DNA from: Bordetella parapertussis
GTDB taxonomy: Bacteria > Pseudomonadota > Gammaproteobacteria > Burkholderiales > SG8-41
Length of the DNA stretch: 64,000 nt
NCBI GenBank assembly: GCA_945906815.1
Contig: CAMDRT010000007.1
Location: forward strand, 1 to 64,000
Direction of reading: 5' to 3'
Position numbers and translations under genes: made by a program. Numbering within the stretch: the stretch's first letter is position 1; the number at the start of each line of letters is the position of its first letter. Of the stretch, positions 45,744-55,100 are shown one piece after another. The notes beneath the pieces were generated by a model, which saw only the letters and a list, made by a program, of their open reading frames with translations, was not told the origin of the DNA and ran no database searches.

Positions 45744-48245
45744 ATGCCCACTGCATCTACCGCTGCCTCGCCGTTTCTGGTGCGCAAAGCCGCTGTTCTG
45801 GGCGCCGGCGTCATGGGTGCGCAGATTGCCGCGCATCTGGTCAACGCCAACGTTGAAGTCATGCTGTTTGAACTGCCGGCGAAAGAAGGCGATCCTAACG
45901 GCAATGTGCTGAAGGCGGTGGACCATCTGCGCAAGCTCGAACCGAGTCCATTGGCCACAGCGGCGCGCGCGGGTTTTATCGGCCCGGCCAATTACGTTCA
46001 GCATCTTGATCGGCTCAAGGAATGCGATCTGGTGATCGAGGCTATTTCCGAGCGCATGGACTGGAAATCCGAGCTGTACAAAAAAGTTGCGCCGCATTTG
46101 GGGGCGCATGCCATATTCGCGAGCAACACTTCAGGGCTGTCGATCAACCAACTGGCGGATGCGTTTCCGGCTGAATTGCGGCATCGGTTTTGTGGCGTGC
46201 ATTTTTTCAATCCACCGCGCTACATGCATCTGGTGGAATTGATCGCCTGCAGGCAAACCGATGCCGCAATTCTCGACGATCTCGAGAAGTTTTTGGTCAC
46301 CACGCTCGGCAAAGGCGTGATACGCGCCAAAGATACGCCGAACTTCATTGCCAATCGGGTGGGCGTGTTTTCGATGCTGGCGACGATTTATCATGCCGAG
46401 CGCCTGGCGATCGGCTTTGACACCGTGGATGCACTAACGGGCGCACTGATCGGCCGCCCCAAGAGCGCCACTTTTCGCACCGCCGATGTGGTGGGCCTGG
46501 ATACCTTCGCGCATGTCGTGAACACCATGAAGGACACGCTGCCCGAAGATCCGTGGCACCAGTATTACGCCGTGCCCGCGTGGCTGCAAACCTTGATCGA
46601 GCAGGGTGCGTTGGGGCAGAAGACCCAGCGCGGCGTCTATCAGAAGGTGGGTAGAGACATACAAGTGCTTGATTTAAAGCATAAAAAGTATCGCCTCTCG
46701 GATGGCGCAGCGGATCAAGGTGTGATCGAAATTCTGAAAAACAAGAATCTCGCCGAGCGTTTTATGCAGTTGCACGAAAGCAGTCATCCGCAGGCGCAAT
46801 TTTTATGGTCGATCTATCGCGATACGTTTCACTATTGTGCCGTGCATCTGAACGCCATCGCCAGCAATGCGCGTGATCTGGATTTCGCGATACGCTGGGG
46901 ATTCGGTTGGGACACGGGACCGTTTGAAATCTGGCAAGCAGCGGGCTGGCAGCCGCTGGCGAAATGGATTGCTGAGGATGCCGCCGCCGGAAAAGCCATG
47001 GCGAACGTGCCGCTGCCGGTATGGGCCGCCGATGCCACTCGTACGGGGGTGCATACGTCACAAGGTTCGTTTGCGCCATCGGCTAACCATTACCAGGCGC
47101 GCTCGACGCTGCCGGTATACCAACGCCAGCCATTCCCCGACAAGCTGCTGGGCGAGGAACGCAAATACGGTGTAACCCTATTCGAGACCGATGGCGTGCG
47201 CTGCTGGCATACCGGCGACGACATTGCCATTGTCAGTTTCAAAAGCCGCATGCACGCCATTGGCGATGATGTACTGGAAGGTGTGCAGCAGGCTATTGCA
47301 GTAGCTGAAGAAAAATTCCTGGGGCTGGTGGTGTGGCAGACCGAGGCGCCGTTCTCTGTCGGTGCAAATCTGAAAAAGACGCCTGCCGGTGGGGCCCGTT
47401 CTTCCAAGCCGTCAGCGATGGGCAAGTGGTTCGGATCGTTCAAAAAAGAAGCGGAGTCGTTGGCGCTAAAAGCTGCGCGGCAGTTGGGGGTCGCTGACCA
47501 GCTGATGGCGGGCAAACTCGCCCAGGTCGAGCATCTGGTTGAACAATTCCAGATCACCACGCAGGCCCTCAAGTATTCCATGACGCCCACTGTGGCCGCG
47601 GTTGACGGGCTGGCGCTGGGTGGCGGCTGCGAATTTGTGATGCATTGCGATCGCGCGGTGGCGACGCTGGAAAGTTATATCGGCCTGGTTGAGGTTGGTG
47701 TTGGCCTGTTGCCCGCCGGCGGCGGCTGCAAGGAGTTTGCGATGCGCGCGGTAGCCGACGCGAAGGGCGGCGACACGTCGGCGTTTATCCAGAAGTATTT
47801 CAGGGCAATAGCGATGGCCGAGGTCGGGCGTAGCGCCGAACACGCGCGCGACATCGGCTACCTGCGCGCTACCGACAAAGTGGTGATGAACCGTTTCGAG
47901 TTATTGGAGATAGCCAAGGCCGAAGTGCGTGCGCTGGCGGCCGCGGGGTATCGACCGCCGCTGCGGCAGAACGCGATACCTGCAGCGGGGCGCAGCGCGA
48001 TTGCCACCATCCGTACGGTACTCGAAAACATGCTGGCTGGCGGGCATATTTCCGAGCATGATCATTTGATCGGTAGCAAGGTTGCCAGCGTGATCTGCGG
48101 CGGCGATATTGAAGCCGGCAGTCTGGTCGATGAGCAGTGGTACCTTGATCTGGAACGGCAGCATTTCATGGAACTGCTCGCCACGGAAAAAACCCAGGCA
48201 CGGATTGAGCATATGCTCAAGACGGGCAGGCCTTTGAGGAACTGA
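45744..48245 (+). CDS. Bifunctional 3-hydroxyacyl-CoA dehydrogenase/enoyl-CoA hydratase (FadN-type domain order)
   Basis: Fatty-acid oxidation enzyme of 833 residues. The 3-hydroxyacyl-CoA dehydrogenase comes first (AAVLGAGVMGAQIAA near 14-28, SNTSGLSINQLA, HFFNPPRYMHLVE), and the crotonase domain is C-terminal (VDGLALGGGCEFVMHCDRA near 620, GLLPAGGGCKE). This is the order of Bacillus FadN and opposite to E. coli FadB, where hydratase is N-terminal. Thiolase follows after hairpin R7. Confidence 0.9.
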   Translation: MPTASTAASPFLVRKAAVLGAGVMGAQIAAHLVNANVEVMLFELPAKEGDPNGNVLKAVDHLRKLEPSPLATAARAGFIGPANYVQHLDRLKECDLVIEAISERMDWKSELYKKVAPHLGAHAIFASNTSGLSINQLADAFPAELRHRFCGVHFFNPPRYMHLVELIACRQTDAAILDDLEKFLVTTLGKGVIRAKDTPNFIANRVGVFSMLATIYHAERLAIGFDTVDALTGALIGRPKSATFRTADVVGLDTFAHVVNTMKDTLPEDPWHQYYAVPAWLQTLIEQGALGQKTQRGVYQKVGRDIQVLDLKHKKYRLSDGAADQGVIEILKNKNLAERFMQLHESSHPQAQFLWSIYRDTFHYCAVHLNAIASNARDLDFAIRWGFGWDTGPFEIWQAAGWQPLAKWIAEDAAAGKAMANVPLPVWAADATRTGVHTSQGSFAPSANHYQARSTLPVYQRQPFPDKLLGEERKYGVTLFETDGVRCWHTGDDIAIVSFKSRMHAIGDDVLEGVQQAIAVAEEKFLGLVVWQTEAPFSVGANLKKTPAGGARSSKPSAMGKWFGSFKKEAESLALKAARQLGVADQLMAGKLAQVEHLVEQFQITTQALKYSMTPTVAAVDGLALGGGCEFVMHCDRAVATLESYIGLVEVGVGLLPAGGGCKEFAMRAVADAKGGDTSAFIQKYFRAIAMAEVGRSAEHARDIGYLRATDKVVMNRFELLEIAKAEVRALAAAGYRPPLRQNAIPAAGRSAIATIRTVLENMLAGGHISEHDHLIGSKVASVICGGDIEAGSLVDEQWYLDLERQHFMELLATEKTQARIEHMLKTGRPLRN

Positions 48246-48249
48246 ACTC

Positions 48250-48325
48250 GTGAGGCGATAGGCGTAAAGCGTGAGGCGTAACACCACCACGGGTTGCGCC
48301 GCACGCTTCACGCCTCACGCCTCAC
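48250..48325. repeat. Tandem-repeat-armed hairpin R7 (GTGAGGC class), fadN/fadA
   Basis: 7-nt units GTGAGGC, GATAGGC, GTAAAGC and GTGAGGC end in GTAAC. The right arm is CGCTTCA, CGCCTCA, CGCCTCA and C. It uses the same unit as R1 near sdhA/sdhB, 44 kb away. It starts 4 nt after the fadN stop. Confidence 0.85.
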
Positions 48326-48343
48326 CAGTAAACGAGGTTCAAA

Positions 48344-49543
48344 ATGACCAGACAAATCCAAGACGCCTATATCGTCACCGCCACCCGCTCGCCGGTGGGC
48401 AAAGCGCCGCGCGGCATGTTCAAAAACGTGCGCCCTGACGAGTTGCTGGCGCATGTTTTGAAAGCAGCGGCGAGCCAGTGCCCCGGTCTGGATTTGACCA
48501 CCATTGATGATGTGATTGTGGGCTGCGCCATGCCCGAGGCGGAGCAGGGCATGAACGTGGCGCGTATCGGTCTGTTGCTGGCCGGATTTCCTGATACGGT
48601 TTCGGGTTTGACCATCAATCGTTTTTGTTCATCGGGTGTGCAAGCGGTTGCGCTGGCTGCTGATCGCATACGTCTAGGTGAAGCCGATGTGATGATCGCG
48701 GCGGGCACAGAGAGCATGAGCATGGTGCCGATGGGCGGCAACAAGCCTTCGTTCAGTCCGGCGATTTTTGACAACGACGAGAATAGAGCCATAGCCTACG
48801 GCATGGGCATTACCGCTGAGCGTGTGGCCGAAAAATGGCAGATCAGCCGCGACGATCAGGATATGTTCGCTGCCGAGAGTCACCGCCGTGCGTTGCGTGC
48901 GATAGAAAATGGTGATTTCAACACGGAGATCACTCCCTATACGATCCATGACAAATTACCGGATCTGGTCGGCCGTGAGATCAGGATTAAATCGCGCGAG
49001 GTGACTACCGACGAAGGCCCGCGCCGCGAAACGTCGCCCGAAGGTTTGGCACGGCTGCGCCCCGCGTTCGCGCTAAAGGGCAGTGTCACCGCGGGAAACA
49101 GCTCGCAAATGTCGGACGGCGCTGGGGCCGTGGTGCTGATGAGCGAGGGCGCGATGCAACGTTTTAACGCCACGCCAATGGGACGCTTTCTGGGTTACGC
49201 GGTGGCGGGTGTGCCGCCGGATATCATGGGCATCGGACCGGTAAAGGCGATTCCGAAAGTATTGGCGCAGGCGGGCCTCAAGCAGGATGCACTCGACTGG
49301 ATAGAGCTGAACGAGGCGTTCGCCGCGCAATCGCTGGCGGTGATCAGGGAACTCGGACTCGATAGTGCAAAAATAAATCCGTTGGGCGGGGCGATCGCCC
49401 TTGGTCATCCGCTGGGCGCCACCGGCGCGGTGCGGGTGGCGACTTTGATGCACGGCCTGCGCCGCAGCAAAAAGAAATACGGCATGGTGACCATGTGTAT
49501 CGGTACCGGCATGGGTGCCGCCGGATTGTTCGAAGCGCTATAG
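48344..49543 (+). CDS. fadA: Acetyl-CoA acyltransferase (thiolase)
   Basis: Final step of beta-oxidation. The 399-residue thiolase has the nucleophile Cys in [12 protein letters not shown] (about 88-99), the His region in [10 protein letters not shown], and the second catalytic Cys in [15 protein letters not shown] near 383. [15 protein letters not shown] is the thiolase signature. GAGG lies before the ATG. It pairs with the upstream bifunctional enzyme. Confidence 0.95.
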   Translation: MTRQIQDAYIVTATRSPVGKAPRGMFKNVRPDELLAHVLKAAASQCPGLDLTTIDDVIVGCAMPEAEQGMNVARIGLLLAGFPDTVSGLTINRFCSSGVQAVALAADRIRLGEADVMIAAGTESMSMVPMGGNKPSFSPAIFDNDENRAIAYGMGITAERVAEKWQISRDDQDMFAAESHRRALRAIENGDFNTEITPYTIHDKLPDLVGREIRIKSREVTTDEGPRRETSPEGLARLRPAFALKGSVTAGNSSQMSDGAGAVVLMSEGAMQRFNATPMGRFLGYAVAGVPPDIMGIGPVKAIPKVLAQAGLKQDALDWIELNEAFAAQSLAVIRELGLDSAKINPLGGAIALGHPLGATGAVRVATLMHGLRRSKKKYGMVTMCIGTGMGAAGLFEAL

Positions 49544-49563
49544 CTCACGCATCTCCTGCCCCT

Positions 49564-50175
49564 ATGGCCGCGCGTAAAACTAAAATCCTGAACTGCACCC
49601 TCAGCGCGGTTTTGTTCTGCTGCGGTTTGGCGAGTGCCGCGGATATTGAAGGCGTGAGCGTTGCAGAGCGCATCACACTGGCCGACGGCGCGCCGCTGGT
49701 GCTCAATGGCGCCGGCGTGCGCTCCAAACTGACGTTCCTTAAACTCTATGTCGGCGCGCTTTATTTGCCCGCGAAAAAAACCGGCGCCGATGAAGTGATC
49801 AAGGATGGCGGCCCCAAACGCATCGCTATGTTCGTGCTGGCCGATGAGATCACGGCCGGGGATCTGGTGGCGTCTATGAACAATGCGCTGGCGGCCAATC
49901 ACATCCCCGCGCAACTGGCGTTGATCGAAGAGCGTTTGCGCGAACTGAACCGCATCATGATCAGTGAACGCGTGCTGAAAAAAGGTACGGTGGTCACCCT
50001 GAGTTATCAACCCGCAAGCGGCACCCATATCCGCATCAACAGCGAGGAGAAACTCATCATCAAGGGGGAGGATTTTTTCCGCGCCTTGCTGCACATCTGG
50101 ATCGGCGCGCGGCCAGTGGACGGCCGCCTGCGCGACGTGATGCTGGGTGGCGCGGGTGGCTTCAGGCTGTTCTAA
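49564..50175 (+). CDS. Chalcone-isomerase-like domain protein, secreted
   Basis: A 203-residue protein with an N-terminal signal peptide (cleavage near LASAAD, about residue 26) and the bacterial chalcone-isomerase-like domain (KLTFLKLYVGALYLP near 57). Bacterial members lack a settled function; some may bind fatty acids. No ribosome site is evident. It sits between thiolase and ETF-QO. Confidence 0.78.
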   Translation: MAARKTKILNCTLSAVLFCCGLASAADIEGVSVAERITLADGAPLVLNGAGVRSKLTFLKLYVGALYLPAKKTGADEVIKDGGPKRIAMFVLADEITAGDLVASMNNALAANHIPAQLALIEERLRELNRIMISERVLKKGTVVTLSYQPASGTHIRINSEEKLIIKGEDFFRALLHIWIGARPVDGRLRDVMLGGAGGFRLF

Positions 50176-50232
50176 GGCGCAGGCGGGTGTAGCTGTAGCG
50201 GGTTGCAGGCGCGCGCCGATGTCAGGTGCGCA

Positions 50233-51882
50233 CTACATATTCGGATAGTTCGGTCCGCCGCCGCCTTCGGGCACCACCCACACAATATTCTGCGTCGGGT
50301 CTTTGATGTCACAGGTTTTGCAATGCACGCAGTTTTGCGCATTGATCTGCAGCCGGGGATGGGCACCATCGGCATCACGCACAATTTCGTAAACACCGGC
50401 GGGGCAGTAACGCTGCTCTGGGGCATCGTAGAGTTCGAGATTCACCGCGACTGGCACTGCAGCGTCTTTCAGCGTGAGATGCGCCGGCTGGTCTTCGTTG
50501 TGGTTGGTGTTGGAAATAAACACCGATGACATGCGGTCGAAGGTGATGACGCCGTCGGGTTTGGGGTACACGATAGGCTCGCATTCGAGCTTGTTCTTGA
50601 GCGATTCGTGATCGGGGCCATGGTGGTGCAGCGTCCACGGCGCGCGCCCGCGCAGCAGCACCTGATCGATGCCGAACATCAGCGTGCCCGTGACCAGCCC
50701 CTTGCTCATCCAGGGCTTGAAGTTGCGCGCGCGGTGCAGTTCGTCGTGCAGCCAACTGCCTTCAAATGCGAGTGGATAAGCGTTGAGTTCATCGCTGGCA
50801 CGGCCCTGGCGCACGGCGTCAAATACCGCGTCTGCTGCCAACATGCCCGATTTGATGGCGGCGTGGCTGCCTTTGATGCGCGATGCGTTAAGAAACCCCG
50901 CGTCATCGCCAATCAGGCAGCCGCCCGGGAATACCAGTTTCGGCAGCGATTGCAAGCCGCCGGCGTTGATGGCGCGCGCACCATACGAAATGCGCTTGCC
51001 ACCTTCGAGGTAGGTGCGGATCGCCGGGTGTGTCTTGTAGCGCTGGAATTCCTCATAGGGGCTGAGATAAGGATTGGTGTAACCCAGCCCGACCACAAAG
51101 CCGATGGCCAGCAGATTGTTTTCCAGGTGATAGCAGAACGAGCCGCCGTAGGTATCGTTTTTCAGTGGCCAGCCAGCGGTATGGATGACCAGTCCCTGTT
51201 GATGTTTTTCCGCTTTGATTTCCCACAGTTCCTTGAGGCCGAGACCATAAAGTTGCGGTTCGACGCCTGCGCGCAGCTGGTATTTGTCCTGCAACTGTTT
51301 GCCCAGATGGCCGCGGCAGCCTTCGGCAAACAGCGTGTACTTCGCCCGCAGTTCCATCCCCGGTTGATGCGCGTCGGTGGGCTTGCCGTCGCGACCTATG
51401 CCCATGTCGCCGGTGGCCACGCCAGCGACGGCGCCGTTGTCGTCAAACAGCACTTCGGCGGCGGCGAAGCCGGGAAAAATTTCTACGCCCAGACCCTCGG
51501 CCTGCTGCCCCAGCCAGCGGCACACATTGCCGAGACTCACCACGTAGTTGCCGTGATTCTGCAGGCAACCCGGCAGCATGAACGTCGGCAGCTGCAGCGA
51601 AGAAGTTTCGCTCAAAAACAAAAACCGGTCTTCACTGACCAGCGTATTGAGCGGCGCGTCGAGTTCCTTCCAGTTGGGCAGCAATTCGTTCAGGGCGCGC
51701 GGATCCATTACCGCACCCGACAATATGTGCGCGCCGACTTCCGAGCCTTTTTCAATCACGCAGACATTGATGTCGTGGCTGTGCTCGGCGGCAAGCTGCT
51801 TTAATTTGATCGCCGCAGCGAGCCCGGCAGGGCCTGCGCCGACGATAACGACATCGTACTCCATGGATTCGCGTGCGGACAC
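50233..51882 (-). CDS. Electron transfer flavoprotein-ubiquinone oxidoreductase
   Basis: Passes electrons from acyl-CoA dehydrogenases, via ETF, to ubiquinone. The 549-residue protein has the FAD motif VIVGAGPAGLAAA near 14, an ubiquinone-binding membrane segment, and the C-terminal 4Fe-4S cysteines in CPAGVYE and CVHCKTCDIKDP. The chosen GTG start has AGGAG 8 nt upstream; a later ATG gives MEYDVVIVG. etfAB are not in this window. Confidence 0.92.
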   Translation of the reverse strand: MSARESMEYDVVIVGAGPAGLAAAIKLKQLAAEHSHDINVCVIEKGSEVGAHILSGAVMDPRALNELLPNWKELDAPLNTLVSEDRFLFLSETSSLQLPTFMLPGCLQNHGNYVVSLGNVCRWLGQQAEGLGVEIFPGFAAAEVLFDDNGAVAGVATGDMGIGRDGKPTDAHQPGMELRAKYTLFAEGCRGHLGKQLQDKYQLRAGVEPQLYGLGLKELWEIKAEKHQQGLVIHTAGWPLKNDTYGGSFCYHLENNLLAIGFVVGLGYTNPYLSPYEEFQRYKTHPAIRTYLEGGKRISYGARAINAGGLQSLPKLVFPGGCLIGDDAGFLNASRIKGSHAAIKSGMLAADAVFDAVRQGRASDELNAYPLAFEGSWLHDELHRARNFKPWMSKGLVTGTLMFGIDQVLLRGRAPWTLHHHGPDHESLKNKLECEPIVYPKPDGVITFDRMSSVFISNTNHNEDQPAHLTLKDAAVPVAVNLELYDAPEQRYCPAGVYEIVRDADGAHPRLQINAQNCVHCKTCDIKDPTQNIVWVVPEGGGGPNYPNM

Positions 51883-51917
51883 TGTGTTACTCCTGATGCG
51901 TGTTTGATGTAGCGCGA

Positions 51918-53228
51918 TTATAACGTTGTCGTTTCGGCAAGTATGCCGCGCGCGCATACGATACCACTGCGAACCGCAGCCTCCAGGGTAGCCGGATGCT
52001 CACTGGCGGTGTAATCACCGGCCAGCCAGAAATTTTTCAACGGTGTTTTCTGTGCAGGGCGACATACGCCGGGCGTGGCGGAAAAGGTTGCGCGTTTTTC
52101 GGTGATCACGCGCAGCCATTTGAGCGGCGGCAGCGGGCCGAACTGTGTTGCCAACTCATCGAGCACGCGTGTGCCCAGTGCCTCCTGTGGCAATTCCAGA
52201 TGCGCGCCTTCGGCACTGATAACCGCACCAACCAGGCCGGGTTGAGCGCAGATAGCCTCGCGATCAAACAGCCATTGCGCAAAACCTTGGGCGAGACCCG
52301 TCATGGACACCGGCAGGCTTACACGGCCATCGAATTGCAGGTAGACGCTGGTGATGGGCTGGTAGGCGAGCGCCCGCACCATCGCCAGCGTTTGCGCCAG
52401 CGCCGTGATGCCGGCGAGGAAAGCCGCGACCTGATGCGGCGGCAGGGCGCAGATGACGTGGCTAAAGGTGCGGGTTTCCCCGCCGGCACCCACTTGAAAG
52501 CCGTTCACCATGGGGGCTATCGCCGTGACGCGGCGGCTGGTGTGCACCTCGCCACCGCGTGCGCGCAGGTAGTCTGCGGCTGGCTCGGGAAACAGCGCGC
52601 TCAAATCCACGCGCGCCATCAGCAAATCGCTCCCCGCGCGGTCAGAACTCAGGCCATCGCGCAGCACGTTCATGAACAATTGCGCGGAGGCGATCTCGGC
52701 TGGTGTGTTGAGCGCGGACACGCACAGCGGCATCCACAGGTGTTGGGTGAGCACCGGCCCTTGCGCATAGGCTTTAAGCAGTTCACTGACGGTGGTGTCG
52801 CGCGGCAGCGTGAAATCCGCCGCGCGCAGCGCACGCATCATGCGCGCTGCTGCCCAACGCTCGGCGAGTGATGCGCCCTTGGCCGTGAACAGCGCCATGA
52901 GCAGATGCAGCGGTGCCGGCAGTTTGGGCGCGCGCAGGTGCAGGTGTTGGTGCAGGTGCCAGTCGAGTGGCATTCTGAACAGCAGATTCGCGGTCGTGGG
53001 CTGCACTTGCGCGATCAGCCGCAGCGTTTCACGGTAGGCACCGATGAGGATATGCAGGCCGTTGTCGAGCGTGACGCCGTTGATTTCCACGCGCCGCGCG
53101 CGGCCACCGAGAACCGCGCCGGCTTCATACACGGTGACGGGTATACGCTGTTCGGCCAGCGTGACGGCAGCAGCCATGCCCGCATAGCCGCCACCGATGA
53201 TTGCGACGCTTCGGTGTGTTTCAGTCAC
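51918..53228 (-). CDS. hpnE: Hydroxysqualene dehydroxylase HpnE
   Basis: FAD amine-oxidase-family enzyme that reduces hydroxysqualene to squalene in the HpnCDE route to hopanoids. The 436-residue protein has SVAIIGGGYAGMAAAVTLAE near 7, TVYEAGAVLGGRAR, DNGLHILIGAYRE and the C-terminal GDYTASEHPATLE. It starts at a GTG with no clear ribosome site. HpnD and HpnC lie 4.6 kb away, so the cluster is split. A prpF-like remnant lies directly upstream on the same strand. Confidence 0.85.
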   Translation of the reverse strand: MTETHRSVAIIGGGYAGMAAAVTLAEQRIPVTVYEAGAVLGGRARRVEINGVTLDNGLHILIGAYRETLRLIAQVQPTTANLLFRMPLDWHLHQHLHLRAPKLPAPLHLLMALFTAKGASLAERWAAARMMRALRAADFTLPRDTTVSELLKAYAQGPVLTQHLWMPLCVSALNTPAEIASAQLFMNVLRDGLSSDRAGSDLLMARVDLSALFPEPAADYLRARGGEVHTSRRVTAIAPMVNGFQVGAGGETRTFSHVICALPPHQVAAFLAGITALAQTLAMVRALAYQPITSVYLQFDGRVSLPVSMTGLAQGFAQWLFDREAICAQPGLVGAVISAEGAHLELPQEALGTRVLDELATQFGPLPPLKWLRVITEKRATFSATPGVCRPAQKTPLKNFWLAGDYTASEHPATLEAAVRSGIVCARGILAETTTL

Positions 53229-53268
53229 GTCATATTTAATGCAATAAAAACAATTGGTTACAATGGAC

Positions 53269-53439
53269 CTATAGTCTAGGCAGAGCGCACCGGGCACCTG
53301 TGCCGAGCAGCTTACCGGGAATTACCGCAAGCACCACCATATCGCGCGTGGTGATGCCACTGGGCACATCGGCGAGATTGCACAACGGCCCGCGCGAGGT
53401 GCCACCGCGCAGGATGGCGCAGAGGATTGGGGTTCGCAT
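53269..53439 (-). pseudogene. N-terminal remnant of a PrpF-family gene
   Basis: The 56-residue frame MRTPILCAILRGGTSRGP... matches the start of PrpF-family isomerases/tautomerases (RGGTSRG signature, then RDMVVLAVI) to about residue 42, after which family similarity ends abruptly, before the expected GSPD...IDGxGG segment. Full-length PrpF is near 390 residues. Most likely the 5-prime fragment of a deleted gene. It is read into hpnE. Confidence 0.65.
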
Positions 53440-53638
53440 GGCGTTAACTTCCGAGGGCGCGTATGATGGTGTATTATAAACAGTCGTGCAAAGCGACACG
53501 CGTGCGACGCAAGTGGCGCATCGCTTTGCAGTCGGATTGAAGGCAGCATGTGAATAGCTATTCACTGCAGTATGTTGGCATGGTCTGCATGCCCCCCTAC
53601 GAATTTGTGCCCCCGTGGTTAATGCAAAGGAGAGAGTT

Positions 53639-54190
53639 ATGCCTATTTCAGAGTTGGACCAGATGTTAGATGCGCAAAAGTCCAGTTCAGAAGTGCTGGT
53701 CGCCATTATGCACACCTCGTTTGAGGGCATGCAGCGTCTGGCCGAATTGAACATGGTTGCGGCAAAGGAAGTCATGTCGAACACCGCGACGAGCGCCAAT
53801 ACGCTGCCCTCATTGAAGGACATGGGAGATATGTCGCGCTTCAGTGCTCAAATGCCGAAACCCGAGCGTGTGATGGATTACTGGCGCAGTGTTTATGATC
53901 AGGTGAACGCCATGCAAAAAGACGTGGCGGCGCTGATGCAGGCCAACTACAGCCAGCTCGCCAAAAGCGCTGCGTCTGCGATCGAACAGAAAAAATCGTC
54001 GACGCTGGAGGGTAGTGACGCAATGGCCGGTGCGATGAAGGATATGCTGGCGCAGACGACCAAGGCTTTTGACAATATGACCACGGTGGCGAGTCAGATG
54101 GCGGGCATCGCTGGCGCGAATTTCAAAGCAGCCACTGTGTCGACGGCAAAATCAGCCGCTGTCATGGGCGAGAGTGCTAAAAAGAAATAG
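53639..54190 (+). CDS. Phasin family protein
   Basis: PHB-granule surface protein. The 183-residue, largely helical protein has the phasin pattern (NMVAAKEVMS, YWRSVYDQVNAMQKDV) and an Ala/Lys-rich C-terminus. AAAGGAG precedes the ATG at a good distance. Neighbouring 3-hydroxybutyrate dehydrogenase supports a PHB role. Confidence 0.88.
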   Translation: MPISELDQMLDAQKSSSEVLVAIMHTSFEGMQRLAELNMVAAKEVMSNTATSANTLPSLKDMGDMSRFSAQMPKPERVMDYWRSVYDQVNAMQKDVAALMQANYSQLAKSAASAIEQKKSSTLEGSDAMAGAMKDMLAQTTKAFDNMTTVASQMAGIAGANFKAATVSTAKSAAVMGESAKKK

Positions 54191-54250
54191 CGGGACCCAA
54201 CGCGATCAAACGCAGATGATGTTATTGAGGATCTAACAGGAGAAATTATT

Positions 54251-55033
54251 GTGCTTAAGGGAAAAAATGCGGTAGTAACTGGTTCCACCAGCGGTATCGG
54301 CCTGGGGATTGCCGAAGGGTTCGCGAAGGAAGGCATTAATCTGGTGCTTAATGGCTTCGGTGATGCGGCTGAAATTGAAAAAATACGCGCGGGTCTGGCG
54401 TCTAAGTATGGCGTCAAGGTGTCGTACGATGGTGCCGATATGAGCAAGCCGGCGCAGATCGAAGCGATGATGCGCAAGGCGGCAGAAACGCTGGGTGGCG
54501 TGGATATCCTGGTCAACAATGCCGGCATTCAGCATGTGGCGCCGGTTGAAGAATTCCCGATCGAAAAGTGGGACGCCATCATCGCCATAAATTTGTCATC
54601 GGCGTTTCACGCCACGCGCGCAGCGGTCCCTTACATGAAGTCCAAAGGCTGGGGCCGCATCATCAATGTGGCGTCGGCACATGCGCTGGTCGCTTCTCCG
54701 TTTAAATCTGCCTATGTTGCATCCAAGCATGGCATCCTGGGCTTCACCAAAACCATCGCACTCGAGGTTGCCGAGCAGGGCGTTACCGTCAACGCGATTT
54801 GCCCGGGTTACGTGCTAACGCCGCTGGTGGAAAAACAAATTCCAGATACTGCGAAAGCGCGTGGCATGACCGAGGAGCAGGTTAAGCGCGATGTACTGCT
54901 CGCGGCGCAACCCACCAAGCAGTTTGTCACGACCGAACAGGTTGCGGGAACTGCGGTGTTTCTGTGTTCGGATTCCGCGGCCTCTATTACCGGCACCAAT
55001 ATTTCTATCGAAGGCGGCTGGACGGCGCATTGA
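54251..55033 (+). CDS. bdhA: 3-hydroxybutyrate dehydrogenase (SDR)
   Basis: Interconverts 3-hydroxybutyrate and acetoacetate. The 260-residue SDR has TGSTSGIGLGIAEG near 10, NNAGIQHVAPVE near 90, the catalytic Ser/Tyr/Lys in NVASAHALVASPFKSAYVAS and YVASKHG, and a family-typical GWTAH C-terminus. Translation starts at GTG with AGGAG upstream. It is placed after the phasin gene, fitting PHB turnover. Confidence 0.9.
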   Translation: MLKGKNAVVTGSTSGIGLGIAEGFAKEGINLVLNGFGDAAEIEKIRAGLASKYGVKVSYDGADMSKPAQIEAMMRKAAETLGGVDILVNNAGIQHVAPVEEFPIEKWDAIIAINLSSAFHATRAAVPYMKSKGWGRIINVASAHALVASPFKSAYVASKHGILGFTKTIALEVAEQGVTVNAICPGYVLTPLVEKQIPDTAKARGMTEEQVKRDVLLAAQPTKQFVTTEQVAGTAVFLCSDSAASITGTNISIEGGWTAH

Positions 55034-55100
55034 TACATCTGCTGCCCGGCTACTGGCGTCTGCTGATGAGCGGCGCTCCGACATCACGAAAGGGTTAACC

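Noticed and set aside
4016..48325. Short tandem repeats as CRISPR arrays
   Set aside because: Units are 7 or 8 nt with no spacers and no cas genes; they form mirrored arms of hairpins.
4016..48325. The repeat hairpins as ordinary intrinsic terminators
   Set aside because: No T tract follows and essential partner genes lie downstream on the same strand.
53440..53823. Extension of the prpF remnant frame towards the phasin gene
   Set aside because: The residues before MRTPILC are antisense to the phasin gene and show no PrpF similarity.
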